Positions 17,901 to 26,420 of a stretch of 58,380 bases of DNA are shown piece by piece (positions within the stretch are counted from its first letter, which is position 1; every line of letters begins with the position of its first letter). Location: the IMG/VR virus record IMGVR_UViG_3300020451_000305, positions 1 through 58,380 of that record. One strand, 5' to 3'. Position numbers and translations under genes: made by a program. This stretch comes from a virus. The notes beneath the pieces are model-generated. The model saw nothing but the letters and a program-made list of their open reading frames with translations. It did not search any database and was not told the DNA's origin.

Positions 17901-19134
17901 TGTTTCCGTTTACAATAGGAGAACCCTTCACATTATTCATCAGCATATAATTGCCGAGTTCAAATGGAACAATAGAGTTCTGTAATGCTATACTTGTTCT
18001 TGATTTTTCTAAATCTACAAAAGTAGGAACTAGAGTTTCAGATTCATAACCTCTTACATATGCCTTTCCAGGTCCAACTTCAATAACATAATATGCTTCT
18101 GATGCTGTTATACCACCAGGTGATGTTGCACCTTGTAAATATACACCACCATTTGCACCATCATTCTTATGTTCTCTAATACGAACATCAAAGTCACGAA
18201 TAGTATAATCACCAGACTCATCAAATGTTCTTCTTGCAAGTTCTCTTGCTAATTCATTATATGCTGAACGTTCTACAAAAGTTTCAATCTGAGATTGATT
18301 GATTCTTAAAAGTTCAATAAAGTTTTTATCTGTATCATCATCGATAACTTTCTTAACTAGAGAAGTTCTAATTCTAAATCTATGACCACCTGGTGCAGAA
18401 TAGTTAGATGTACCTGTGGCATTATCGTTTAGATTTGGATCGTCTTCTGGAGTAACAATAGATTCAAAAATTTCAAGACCAACTCTATACGAGGGATTGT
18501 TAGAGTATTGATCAAGAATAATTGTTTGTGCAGAGACATCAACAAAATATCCACGAATGAAATATACACCATTAGCAATCGTTGCAGTAGAACCTACAGC
18601 AGTAGAGTTAGTAGGTAACAACTGTGCAAATGGAGTTCCAACTTCGATAAGTGAGTTACCATAAGTTATTTCAGTCTCAGATATTAACTGCTCGTTATTT
18701 ACAAATGTTCTTTCAGTAGATTCATCACCACCAGATGTTAGATACTTAACATATAATGTGATATATCCACGAGATGATTCTGTTGCTGGAATTGAAGATA
18801 TAACTTTTGCTTTTACACCTGTAGTTAAACCACTTATAATTGTTCCAGTTAAATTAGTTCTATATTGCTCAACATCTGCTCCTAAAAATGATCCTTGAAG
18901 TAATACTGCTTTTGCATCTAAGTCATAACCTATTTGACCAGGAATGACCATCGAGCCATCCTTGAACATATGAGTACCAAAAGATTCAATCTGATTCTGC
19001 ATCAAAGATTGCAGAGTTGTTAATTCTCTTGCTTGAATCGGATAACCAGGACGAAATAGAACTCGATAAAAGTTATTTGCTTTATCGAAATCGTCGAAGT
19101 ATGGCGATATGTTCAGATTGGTATTCTGTGGCAT
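11920..19134 (-). CDS. Large DUF4815-like virion structural protein, probably baseplate
   Basis: 2404 residues. The N-terminus, NLNISPYFDDFDKANNFYRV followed by LFRPGYPIQARELTTLQSLM, is the hallmark of the DUF4815 domain of large phage structural proteins. The next several hundred residues fit that domain (VGLEIFESIVTPEDDPNLND, FEVR-like segments, GPGKAYVRGYE). Later parts carry several GQTSxA(K/R)A modules (about residues 490, 860, 1430, 1500), an Arg/Ser-rich stretch near 1300-1340, and a C-terminus with FEGWRHPDTEIHVMYRIQP and TSRNQAYVPEIKNLRVLAL. It lies just downstream of gp8, where T4 has gp9-gp10. Baseplate or fibre-attachment function is inferred from position and domain, and I cannot show homology to gp9 or gp10. 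Confidence 0.85.
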   Translation of the reverse strand: MPQNTNLNISPYFDDFDKANNFYRVLFRPGYPIQARELTTLQSLMQNQIESFGTHMFKDGSMVIPGQIGYDLDAKAVLLQGSFLGADVEQYRTNLTGTIISGLTTGVKAKVISSIPATESSRGYITLYVKYLTSGGDESTERTFVNNEQLISETEITYGNSLIEVGTPFAQLLPTNSTAVGSTATIANGVYFIRGYFVDVSAQTIILDQYSNNPSYRVGLEIFESIVTPEDDPNLNDNATGTSNYSAPGGHRFRIRTSLVKKVIDDDTDKNFIELLRINQSQIETFVERSAYNELARELARRTFDESGDYTIRDFDVRIREHKNDGANGGVYLQGATSPGGITASEAYYVIEVGPGKAYVRGYESETLVPTFVDLEKSRTSIALQNSIVPFELGNYMLMNNVKGSPIVNGNSITSNYQVVEFRDVKPNGSLSATGNIIGYGRVAAYEYHNGTNVTSSSTVFKAYVFDLQPLTLMKLSQSVTVAQGHVIRGRTSKAKAFVEADYNGVDLIKLYQSYGQFKTGEVIERDGVEIGTVVETFTHEITDAKGMIGKDPDTNAVIFAGDFLLDQETIILGSNFNVSSSGGTGTITGTQSNFTLDLRPGDQLTFNNSNTLYIDLINLSGTNIDNNLTSATTATYSGNNIPAGDYGFMVRQRPQIYDRETADLMIEMPKESIKSISDESAIVARSFDDITVTGANDFTISLPADEQFLAYDKDHYALVELAPTAGTLIDIESNLSFNSTGTPRTSLTVSGLTGVNTVRLVASVSKNSAEKKLKNATEMECMKVEKTANSSDNVKYGLTYGSLYGTRIEDEEISLGSTDVYNIHAVYESNDDNAAVIPNLTMQAATIFNKGTIIEGQTSKAKARVVNFNSVSYVCHFVYENESLFSLGETVQGFDANGNIISGLINDADGSINNGSRNITDSFYLDPNQQGHYYDISKLIKFAAAGAPLRKLMIVFDRFTHEATGDYFASQSYVGIDYKDIPSIKFAGETRELRDVLDFRPAVTPVLSGSGTVSSPYYVNCASLDFKDRGFASGGVANNATVIDIPKPESDFRCDYDYYVGRIDKLFLTDQQGFKVAKGIPGEADDVPGNIDNAMLLATLYHEPYGYGPEGVHIVRENNRRFTMRDIGLIERRVDNLEYYTSLSLLELETASLPIKDSDGFDKFKNGFLVDNFTSFDSAESTHEDFACALDFADGNMRASHYTTNVPLEYNATASSSVTLHSTGTLTLPYVESTFIVQPYASRVENVNPFNVFAYIGRLDLYPSSDDWVDTRRVPDRVVNIEGDFTASIQRLGGDVNTGFIPTQWNSWRTNWSSASSRSDTQTMRRGRWPYIRRITTTTTNTVSNQSRSGIRSRVTPRIDRQNMGDRTLEKTVIPFIRSRNIAFKIQRLKPNTRFYAFIDNVDVNFYTTPRLIEVIKNPVDDSRTNNTPFVTDETVIGQTSGCRLKIVSPETGFDDGKSPYDGSDLPTSYASTTGFLNIDTKTMSETVAGAYYGNPQETEILVGQTSGARAVVKTKRLVANTNGDMEGIMWVPNPRVSTNPRFATGTRVVRLTTSDTDSRVPGQVDSAASANYVASGVIETKQTTIFAVRNADIVRDTVTQDRTVNNTTSNVTRDTGWYDPLAQSFLVESKGGAFLTSCELYFNTRDERIPVSVQVREMANGYPTTKVLAFSDVTLLPSQINLSENGTVATKFTFDSPVYVTENREYCLVVLSDSNEFKLWISRMGEDDVTNDRTISEQPYAGVLFKSQNASTWTADQYEDLKFILYKAQFTANSTGTAVFNNAELAIGNSGISQLRANPIRTLKPEIKIILSDHQANFTIGAEITQTDTSPVPSAIIRQVVQGVQGSSNAYIIVDDVAGTFREGVASGASYIYRLVSSRSLADITLTGVTGTFDANNTITNGSGASGMVTAFNSGTGVVSIKSVTGTFTVGDAITQTTSGATTGSGTIAAGGITATGDDINDYPAAPISYFNQATEIEVMHANHCMHDTANNVRLEGVISEVAPTIIDSAYHTNGITAADAVSGTFQLHVQDASAFHTTINGAAVATSNTGFIIIRDPEISQKHFEIIEYSNISTDGKIITLPSGSRGKAGTAALAHSNTSIIECYNLDGIPLTEINKLHTAIGSPTLDSYKVAVTSVSTNGVQNGGEDVTATQNIQFEQFYPQLEMNNFPETEIIPRLNAVSATSILNGANVSEASFINDGVYLDCIANEDNYMTFPKLVCSKVNEDAKLSGSKSLTMNLLMSSTNANLSPVVDTDRCSLITTSNRINQIDPANSNAEQRSGDKNDAVYISKTMNLLNPANTLKVQFEGWRHPDTEIHVMYRIQPVGASITFDEIGYIYFNGNGLEDKTVQKTEAYLLRDLEYTYTGAEFTAAQIKIIMTSRNQAYVPEIKNLRVLALSDL

Positions 19135-19138
19135 TGTT

Positions 19139-20674
19139 TTAGAACTCTACTACGATCTTGATGTCTTCAATTTGGTCTCCAGCACGAGAGATTGCTCTCC
19201 TATTGTCTATGTAGATGACTTTTCCAGAGTCCTTTTTCACTTCTGGTTTTGCATATCCAGATGTGAACGACATACCTAGGTCATATTCCGTGTTGTTTAT
19301 AACACGTGTTGCCTCACCAGGAATAATAGGGAAGTTAATATCAGGGTCAGCAGAAGTACCAGATCCTGAACCTACAACTGTATTACCTCCATCAAATACA
19401 GTTTTGTTACCAGAAATTTCTGGGAATATACCATCAACTCTGTTTTGATAATATTTCAAAACTTTAGTTGTTGAGTTCCAAGAAACAACTCTACCTCTAG
19501 CAGTCACCTGTTGACCACCAATAGTACGAGTCTGTGTAATAATTTCATCCGTGTTGAATGAACCTGTGAAATCTGGAGAAAATATCACAGCGTTTGTAGA
19601 TGATAATGTAATAGCATCTGCAAGTTCTTCAGTACCGTATTTAAGTGGATTCAAATTTAATCCAATACGTCTGTAATCGTTATCAGTTGGGAAGTCACCT
19701 GATCCTTCATCGTAGGTAAACTTCGTGTTAATCATCACACGATATCCACCAAGTTCGATTGCTGGATCAGATCCGTGTCCACCTTTCGGAGGAATGATTA
19801 CGTCAATAGCACCACCACTACCTGTACCAGCACCAATACCATTAATCTCATCAATAATAACTTTACCGAAGGAATAATTAGATCCTCCAGAGGTTACAGT
19901 AGCGTTTACAATACGTCCACCATCAACCACAACTGAGATTCTTCCACCAGTACCATCTCCTTTTACAGGGATGTTTTCATATGTACCGTTGTTATATCCA
20001 GAACCAGATGATTGGATAACAACTGTATCAATTTCACCACCAACAGCATCAGATATAACAGCAGTATCAGTCAACACTGGCATATAATCACCAGAGAAGA
20101 ATTTCAAAACCTGACCAACAGGGATAGTAAACATATACTTCCAACGATAACCATCAGCAGTCGTGATAATAGATGTAGATGTACCTGTCGGCTCAACCGT
20201 TGATGGTTTACCATTCGGATCTGAGGGCGATGTTCCATTGTAGATACATTTATATGCTTGATATGAACTGTTTACAACGTAGAAATCTGCGTCATATAAT
20301 TTAGTAGCACCAGAAGATGCAGTCTTACTAGATGAATAATCGTGACGATACATATCGTACACATAACCCAAACCACCAGTAGTTTGTTCTGGGGGTATCC
20401 AGTCAATACGACGTATAACCTGTACAGCGTCATTCGCTAGAACACGCTTCATTGAGATCATATCATCATATGAGTCAGAGAACTCCTGAAATGAATCAAC
20501 AGGGGTTGGTGGATTGTTTTCGTTGTCCCATTCTTGGGGTCTACCAATAAAAACATACAAGCGATCTCTGTTTGCACCAGCAGCTATGTCACTCTGGTTC
20601 TTATCAGGACCTTCGAGTGATTTGATGAACTTCTCCGCAGTGAATATTCTAAATTGGTCAGTTAGTAGTGCCAT
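19139..20674 (-). CDS. gp8: Baseplate wedge subunit, T4 gp8-like, with insertions
   Basis: A wedge component of the contractile-tail baseplate. The N-terminus FRIFTAEKFIKSLEGPDKNQ, VFIGRPQEWDNENNPPTPVD and the VIRRIDW/YDMYRHDY region match T4 gp8, as do the core TADGYRWKYMFTIPVGQVLKF and the C-terminus YIDNRRAISRAGDQIEDIKI. At 511 residues it is longer than T4 gp8 (334 from memory). The extra length is glycine-rich beta modules of the GSGY type (about 220-300) and a GxxV(T/S)W(N/D)xTTK module (about 380-440) that also occur in neighbours. An exact TATAAATA lies 23 bases before the ATG. Confidence 0.92.
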   Translation of the reverse strand: MALLTDQFRIFTAEKFIKSLEGPDKNQSDIAAGANRDRLYVFIGRPQEWDNENNPPTPVDSFQEFSDSYDDMISMKRVLANDAVQVIRRIDWIPPEQTTGGLGYVYDMYRHDYSSSKTASSGATKLYDADFYVVNSSYQAYKCIYNGTSPSDPNGKPSTVEPTGTSTSIITTADGYRWKYMFTIPVGQVLKFFSGDYMPVLTDTAVISDAVGGEIDTVVIQSSGSGYNNGTYENIPVKGDGTGGRISVVVDGGRIVNATVTSGGSNYSFGKVIIDEINGIGAGTGSGGAIDVIIPPKGGHGSDPAIELGGYRVMINTKFTYDEGSGDFPTDNDYRRIGLNLNPLKYGTEELADAITLSSTNAVIFSPDFTGSFNTDEIITQTRTIGGQQVTARGRVVSWNSTTKVLKYYQNRVDGIFPEISGNKTVFDGGNTVVGSGSGTSADPDINFPIIPGEATRVINNTEYDLGMSFTSGYAKPEVKKDSGKVIYIDNRRAISRAGDQIEDIKIVVEF

Positions 20675-20696
20675 ATGACTGCTATTGCCTTCCTTT

Positions 20697-20704
20697 TATT
20701 TATA
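20697..20704 (-). promoter_or_regulatory. Late promoter, exact TATAAATA
   Basis: The minus strand reads TATAAATA in the 36-base gap between the 621-residue gene and gp8. Initiation a few bases downstream would give a short leader that includes AAGGAAGG. An exact match placed in one of the few real gaps of this region is good evidence for a late promoter driving gp8, the DUF4815-like gene and the two coiled-coil genes up to the terminator at 11451-11477. Confidence 0.75.
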
Positions 20705-20710
20705 CTAGGT

Positions 20711-22576
20711 TTAATCAGGTTCATTGCGAACTGAGGAAGGATAGTAAATTTGTTGTATCGTTCCTACAATTCCAGACCCATTACCTGTGATTGTTTCATT
20801 ATTATTCCACAAGAAATTACCAGAATTTCCCACAGTTGAACCTACTGATAAGGTTTTTGTTGTTGCATCCCAAGCGGTAACAATACCAGTGATACCAGTG
20901 ATAGATCCTACAACTGTTTCACCTACAGTATAGTTACCTGTTGTATGTGAACGGAATAAGAAATCTACTTGTGCAACGTGTACATCTCCATCACCTAATG
21001 AACCCGCAACGGATACTGTAGGTGACAATGGAGGATTTGAACCATCAGCCATTTGGTCTCCAACAGCAAACAATGTTGTATTGGTACCACCTAATGTTTC
21101 CTCAATACCATATAATGATGATGCTATACCACCATCTAGATTTATCTCTCCAGCAAAATCAGTACCAGTATTGATCAAATCAGGTATACCATCACCAGCA
21201 CCTTGAAGTTCTGCAATATCTTCAAAATCTTTATCAGATATTGAACTGATAGGAACTGTTAATGTAACTATAGTTGATCCTGCTGAATCAATAATGTTAT
21301 GTGGTTCAACACCAGTTTGAGTAGATGATGCAACACCAGCATAAAAGTCAATAACCTGAGATTTAATTTGAGATGAACCACCATCAATAAATGCTAGTTC
21401 GTCAACTTCAAATGTCAGATACAATGCTCTTTCAGATGGTATCCAATCATATACCCTAGCAATTTTATTACCAGAACTTTCATTAGTTCTGACAACTCTA
21501 TCACCAACAAAGAAATTATATCCTGATACATTATTAGCATCTGCAAGTGCATCTAATGTCACTTTTTGATCGTACCTAAAGTTTAGTGCACGGTCACAAC
21601 CAGTAAATGATGTACCTGTCTTACCTGTATATCTTATTACTTCTCTTCCAATTAATATTTTTCCTGAACCTGGATATGGATCAGTTGTTTGAACATATAT
21701 TGTTTGATCATTCTCATCAACATTTGTTAATAGACCAGTAATATCATATATCGTAGAGTTAAATGACTGTCTATTTCTTGATGTTTTAGTTAAGTTTGTA
21801 TTTCTAGTAAAGAGAACTGAAGGAGCAGTTGAATATCCACCACCAGGATTAGTAACAGAAATATTAGTAATAGCACCAAGATCAACAGTTGCTAGTGCTT
21901 TACCACCAGATCCACCACCACCATTTAATAAAATAACAGGAGGTGTCTCATAAAATTCACCTTGATTTGATATATTAATTGATTTAACAATACCAAATTC
22001 ATTAACGTCAGCAACACCTGTTGCACCCTGTCCACCACCACCAGATACAATTAAGTTAACGTCACCTATTTCATAATTAGATCCAGCAGTTTCTAATGAT
22101 AAACCCGTTACAAGACCCGTAACAGGACGTAGTTCAGCACCAGATCCACCACCACCTTGAACTGTAGCAGTTACAACGTCTGAAAAATATTCATCTCCAT
22201 TAGATAAAACCTGAATGTATTGAATTGATCCAGCAGGAGCAAATACATTACCATTAATATCAATTTGATCTGTCTCGAATAATATTGCTTTTGCTTTTGC
22301 ACCTGTACCATTTCCAGCAGTTTCTATATTAATTCTAAATGGATCATATCCTTCACCAGGATCTAATACTTTTACAGCAGCAATTTGACCATTAACAATT
22401 ATGGGTTCTAGAACTGCCTCTCTAATAGGAGTTCCACAATTACCAATAGTTAACTGAGGTGGGTCAGACTGGTTATAACCACTACCGCCATCCACCACAA
22501 AAACATCTCTAACGCCAAATATAGAATTAAAGAGTGGTTCAATTACTGCACCTTGTCCTGGGACTGTTCTTGCCAT
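20711..22576 (-). CDS. Structural protein built of GSGY beta modules
   Basis: 621 residues. The first 270 residues are successive glycine-rich units (VVDGGSGYNQSDPPQLTIG, LDPGEGYDPFRI, VTNPGGGYSTAPSVLF and GGGGSGA linkers), the same unit found in the giant ORF and gp8. Next is a domain with SGKILIGREVIRYTGKTGTS, then FTGCDRAL, a motif also seen in the giant protein. The C-terminal part has a module with YTVGETVVGSITGITGIVTA and WDATTKTLSVG. There is no enzyme motif. It sits between a fibre-like protein and gp8, so a baseplate-periphery or fibre-adaptor role is likely but inferred. Confidence 0.82.
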   Translation of the reverse strand: MARTVPGQGAVIEPLFNSIFGVRDVFVVDGGSGYNQSDPPQLTIGNCGTPIREAVLEPIIVNGQIAAVKVLDPGEGYDPFRINIETAGNGTGAKAKAILFETDQIDINGNVFAPAGSIQYIQVLSNGDEYFSDVVTATVQGGGGSGAELRPVTGLVTGLSLETAGSNYEIGDVNLIVSGGGGQGATGVADVNEFGIVKSINISNQGEFYETPPVILLNGGGGSGGKALATVDLGAITNISVTNPGGGYSTAPSVLFTRNTNLTKTSRNRQSFNSTIYDITGLLTNVDENDQTIYVQTTDPYPGSGKILIGREVIRYTGKTGTSFTGCDRALNFRYDQKVTLDALADANNVSGYNFFVGDRVVRTNESSGNKIARVYDWIPSERALYLTFEVDELAFIDGGSSQIKSQVIDFYAGVASSTQTGVEPHNIIDSAGSTIVTLTVPISSISDKDFEDIAELQGAGDGIPDLINTGTDFAGEINLDGGIASSLYGIEETLGGTNTTLFAVGDQMADGSNPPLSPTVSVAGSLGDGDVHVAQVDFLFRSHTTGNYTVGETVVGSITGITGIVTAWDATTKTLSVGSTVGNSGNFLWNNNETITGNGSGIVGTIQQIYYPSSVRNEPD

Positions 22577-22580
22577 TTAA

Positions 22581-24230
22581 TCATTTGACTGTGATTGTAC
22601 CTATCATTGCAGGGTGTGCTGTGCATTGATAGTAAAGGGTGTTTGGAGCATCGAATGGGACTGTCCAAACTTGAAGTGCTGTTTTACTTCCTGAAACACC
22701 ACCTGTATATTCTGAACCTTGATCAGAAACTCTGAGTTCTAGTGGATGACCACCAGCAGCATTCTTAAGATCATAAGTGAATCCTCTATGAACTACAAGA
22801 GGACCATTAGCAGCATTACTTGCAGAGCCAGGTCCATTTACTATGTAATTCGTCATACCATTATTAGTGAATACATATAAAATTGTTGGAGATGGTTTGT
22901 AGATAGTAGAGTTATCGTGTCCTTTAATAATAGAAGAACCAGCAGGAGCATTGTTCAACTGAGAACCAATACCACCACCAATCTCATTAAATCCACTACC
23001 ATTATCAACTTCAAGATCACCATTAGTACCAATCTTCATTTTTTTGGTACCAATATTAATTGTACCGTTAGCAGGAAGTTCTAAGTTTCCGTCAGTGTCA
23101 ACTTTTAATTTACGTGCACTTGTACCGAAACGTAGTTCTCCATCTGGAAGTGTTAAGTTACCAGATGAATCCATACTAATTTTATTAGTAGTACCAAACT
23201 GAATATCTGTACCAGCAGCAAGAATCAAGTTATCACTACCATCAAATGATAGTTTTTTATTTGCACCACTACCAAATTTAATTTCAGCAGACTCTGGAAT
23301 CTGTAAGTTACCAGAACCATCAAATTCAATAGTATTGCTACTACCAAAATCTAATTTTTGTCCTGTTATTGAAACTGTACCTGTTTCATCTTCACTTAAC
23401 ATCTTATTGACAGATGTTATATGAACAGGGTTTGTGGTTGATAGTTCCTGAGATTGGTTTGCACCAGCAGCAGTAACAGTAATAAAACCACGTGCACCAC
23501 CGTTTTCAGCAGTAAATGATGCAAAATCAACCTCTGCCTTTGCACCAGTTGAATCTTCAATATGCAACTTAGTACCAGCTGTCATAGCACTAAAACGAGT
23601 TCTGAATTGTTCTTCTTGTGTTGAGTCTTCAGAAGATAGTTTTGATGATACAGTTCTAGTTGCACCTGTGTTAATACTTTCTACAGTATGTGTTTTCTTC
23701 TTCTTTCTTTGTAATTCTTGTGTAGTTGGATCTGCACTTATAGCAGTATCACCCAAGAAGATAGATGCGTTTGTAAAATAACCATCACGGAATCTTAGAG
23801 TTGTAGATCCAAGATCAAATGTATTATCACTATTAGGTAAGAAGTGAGTATTTACAACAACGTTACCAGAACCATTATTGGTTAGGTTAGTAATTGATGA
23901 ACCACCGCCACCACCACCTTGTAGATCGTCGCCTGGCTGCCAGCGAGCATTTGCAGTATTCCACTTAAGAACCTGTCCGTTAGTAACCCCACTAACGTCC
24001 ACGTCTGTCAGATTAGATGCAGCAAGTTGTCCTTCAGTAAATACTGAACCGTTCCATTTTAGGACTTGGTTTGTTGATGGTGATCCAATGGAAACTTGTA
24101 GGTTGGTGTTATCGCCAAGATAGGTATATAACTCGTTTATAACATTATTGAGTTTTATAGCACCGTCTCTCAGGGTATCACCTGTTCCATCATTGGCACT
24201 TACACCAATATTAAGATTCTGTTTAGCCAT
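22581..24230 (-). CDS. Tail fibre-like protein with C-terminal cupredoxin-like domain
   Basis: 549 residues. The N-terminus NIGVSANDGTGDTLRDGAIK, LNNVINELYTYLG is the attachment-type start found in T4-like fibre and whisker proteins. The middle is repetitive, with two QVLKWN units, then LPDGELRFGT- and IQFGTTNKISMD-like repeats. The last 95 residues form a cupredoxin-like domain with a His in AGGHPLELRVSD and the end motif YYQCTAHPAMIGTITV. This supplies Cys-X2-His-X2-Met, so the four type-1 copper ligand positions (His, Cys, His, Met) are present. Metal binding is inferred. A CATAAATA late-promoter-like core lies 25 bases before the ATG. Confidence 0.85.
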   Translation of the reverse strand: MAKQNLNIGVSANDGTGDTLRDGAIKLNNVINELYTYLGDNTNLQVSIGSPSTNQVLKWNGSVFTEGQLAASNLTDVDVSGVTNGQVLKWNTANARWQPGDDLQGGGGGGSSITNLTNNGSGNVVVNTHFLPNSDNTFDLGSTTLRFRDGYFTNASIFLGDTAISADPTTQELQRKKKKTHTVESINTGATRTVSSKLSSEDSTQEEQFRTRFSAMTAGTKLHIEDSTGAKAEVDFASFTAENGGARGFITVTAAGANQSQELSTTNPVHITSVNKMLSEDETGTVSITGQKLDFGSSNTIEFDGSGNLQIPESAEIKFGSGANKKLSFDGSDNLILAAGTDIQFGTTNKISMDSSGNLTLPDGELRFGTSARKLKVDTDGNLELPANGTINIGTKKMKIGTNGDLEVDNGSGFNEIGGGIGSQLNNAPAGSSIIKGHDNSTIYKPSPTILYVFTNNGMTNYIVNGPGSASNAANGPLVVHRGFTYDLKNAAGGHPLELRVSDQGSEYTGGVSGSKTALQVWTVPFDAPNTLYYQCTAHPAMIGTITVK

Positions 24231-24254
24231 AGTAGGGGGGTTATTCTACGTTTT

Positions 24255-24262
24255 TATTTATG
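24255..24262 (-). promoter_or_regulatory. Probable late promoter core CATAAATA
   Basis: CATAAATA on the minus strand overlaps the stop codon of the YHYH protein and lies 24 bases before the ATG of the 549-residue fibre gene. It fits the NATAAATA form of cyanophage late promoters with one difference from the T4 consensus. The gap also contains CCCCCCTACT close to the ATG. Confidence 0.5.
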
Positions 24263-26420
24263 TAAGGTCGAATTCATAATTAGTTGCGTCAAGTCTAATA
24301 TTATTTCTAGTAAAGTCTGGGTTATTATTGTCCCTATCAAAAGGAACTGAAGTCATATCAAATTTACCGACATTACTGTCCCACTTCAAAATACCAGATG
24401 TATCTTGTTGACTCGTTCCACCTGTTACGGTGAGGATTGCTAAGTTACTTGAAAGAGGTGAGTTAGATGCTTGTGTCTGTTCTCCAACAGGACCTATACA
24501 CACACATCTATACCTGTAACCTGACATAAACGCTTGTGCTACTACTTGTAAGGAAGAGTTATTCTGTCCTGTAAGGTTAGCCCAAGTAAATCCACCATCG
24601 GTAGATACTTGCCACTGGTAAGCAATAGTACCAGCTTCAGGTTCAATTACAGCAATCAAACTAAAAGTTTGTGTACCACCATCAGCAATAGTTGCATTGG
24701 TAGGTTGATTTGTAATTACCAGACTAGGTGTTTGTGGTGTGCTACTACCTCCTTCACTTTCACCTCCACTAGCAGGAGGTGCACCAACACCTTGGTTGCT
24801 AGGTATATTTAGCGTCTGTTTTGATGAAAGACCAAATATGTATGGAAACTTAGGAGTTAGGTAACGATTTGGAATTACAGTAATGGTACTGGTTCCAGAC
24901 ATACCCGAATGGAATTGACAAAAATAATATAAATGTGATGGTGCAGTTTCGCCAACTGTAATTTCCATATAAGCACCAGCAGTACCAGGTGTACCCACTT
25001 GAGTAACACCTGATGTGTATGTAGTACCAGCACCGTGAAAACCATCAGATGCGTCAGATAATAATAAATTATGATTCAGGATGGAAGGATCAGAAAGTAT
25101 GAACTTATATGTACTACCTTTAATAAATGTTAAGTTTGGATAAAGTGTTCCATCAATTCTATATTTGTTACCATCAGTTTCATTTGTAACTGTTACTACG
25201 TACTCTTTAGTCTCAGTTTGATCTTCCCATACTGTTGTAAAGTATGCAAAGGTTCCACTTGGAAATTCTGGAGTATTACAGAAACGACCATTATAAACAT
25301 CTAAATGTCTACCAGATGTATCAGCATTATATTCATAATCTTCCATCAATGCTCCTAAAGGAGGATTAGCAAAAGTTGTACCATATGTAGGACGACCAGT
25401 AGCAATACTGGTTTTCTGTTGATATCCAGTTTTCATAAGAACAACTGGAGATGTATTATCTGTAGGTAAATGATATCCGTAAGGTCCATATACAGGATAA
25501 CCATCAAATGCAAATCCTAAAATTTTAGAATGCCCATCAGGGTGACGCATATTATCCTGTCCATACTGACTCTGACCATAATAATCATTGTAAGAACCCA
25601 TAACTTGATTTGTTTTCCAACAAGTCAACATATCAGCATCGTGATAATGATATTGTCCAGATGCTTCAGGATGTCCACCACAACCATCCTCACCAAATGT
25701 CACCATTGCGTCATCACCAGCAGAAACCCAATGGAATCCTGAAGGAGGTTGACCAACAGTGCTGCTAAGATTTAATTGATTACCTTGTCCTGTGTGATAA
25801 TGACACCAATAATGAAGTGTTGATGGTGCATTACTAGGTACTACCCAAGTTATTGTACGTGTAGTAGCAGAGGTAAACTGCATAACGTACTCCATCATAG
25901 TTTTAGTAACACCATCTAACTTATAAGTGACACCCATCATATAATGATCTCCACCAGCTAACTCTCCATCACTAGATGTACTGAACATCATTGGGTGGTG
26001 CATAGCATTGTAATTAGCATTAGATGTTGCTGATTGATCAAAAGTATATGTTGCTCCAATCTTAATATCAAATGCTGGTTTTTCTATACCATTAAAATAA
26101 AATACACCTGTAGATTGTCCACCAACACTATCTACACCTACTGTAACTGACACATTATATGCGTCAGGACCATTGGCAGCACTAGAATTGTATATTGCAA
26201 CTCCATTAGCACTTAAACCAATAATTCCTACTGGTGTTGAACCAGAAGCAGTTGTATTTTCTCCACCCCTATACAAGAAAGAATGGTTAAAAGTATATGC
26301 TGCTGGTGTATATGGATTACTTACATTAGGAAATGTGCCATAAGACACAGGAGTTGGCATCCCATCACCTGTTATGGTTAATATCTTCGTCGCTGGATTG
26401 TAAGTACCTTCTGCTGCCAT
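24258..26420 (-). CDS. YHYH-domain protein with two cupredoxin-like domains and an Ig-like domain
   Basis: 720 residues. Domains by eye: a first cupredoxin-like domain (about 95-225) with HHPMMFST and YWCHYHTGQGNQL; a YHYH domain (about 240-400) with the literal motif YHYHDAD, then ILGFAFDGYPVYGPYGYH, LMEDYEY and NGRFCNTPEFPSGTFAYF; a second cupredoxin-like domain (about 420-525) with LNHNLLLSD and YYFCQFHSGMSG, a complete His-Cys-His-Met set; and an Ig-like domain (about 590-690) with QPTNATIADGGTQTFSL, YQWQVSTDGGFTW and YRYRCV. In the first cupredoxin the Met position is Gln. Its ATG overlaps the stop of the giant ORF. Surface binding by the tail is the likely role; no enzymatic activity can be claimed. 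Confidence 0.85.
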   Translation of the reverse strand: MAAEGTYNPATKILTITGDGMPTPVSYGTFPNVSNPYTPAAYTFNHSFLYRGGENTTASGSTPVGIIGLSANGVAIYNSSAANGPDAYNVSVTVGVDSVGGQSTGVFYFNGIEKPAFDIKIGATYTFDQSATSNANYNAMHHPMMFSTSSDGELAGGDHYMMGVTYKLDGVTKTMMEYVMQFTSATTRTITWVVPSNAPSTLHYWCHYHTGQGNQLNLSSTVGQPPSGFHWVSAGDDAMVTFGEDGCGGHPEASGQYHYHDADMLTCWKTNQVMGSYNDYYGQSQYGQDNMRHPDGHSKILGFAFDGYPVYGPYGYHLPTDNTSPVVLMKTGYQQKTSIATGRPTYGTTFANPPLGALMEDYEYNADTSGRHLDVYNGRFCNTPEFPSGTFAYFTTVWEDQTETKEYVVTVTNETDGNKYRIDGTLYPNLTFIKGSTYKFILSDPSILNHNLLLSDASDGFHGAGTTYTSGVTQVGTPGTAGAYMEITVGETAPSHLYYFCQFHSGMSGTSTITVIPNRYLTPKFPYIFGLSSKQTLNIPSNQGVGAPPASGGESEGGSSTPQTPSLVITNQPTNATIADGGTQTFSLIAVIEPEAGTIAYQWQVSTDGGFTWANLTGQNNSSLQVVAQAFMSGYRYRCVCIGPVGEQTQASNSPLSSNLAILTVTGGTSQQDTSGILKWDSNVGKFDMTSVPFDRDNNNPDFTRNNIRLDATNYEFDLT

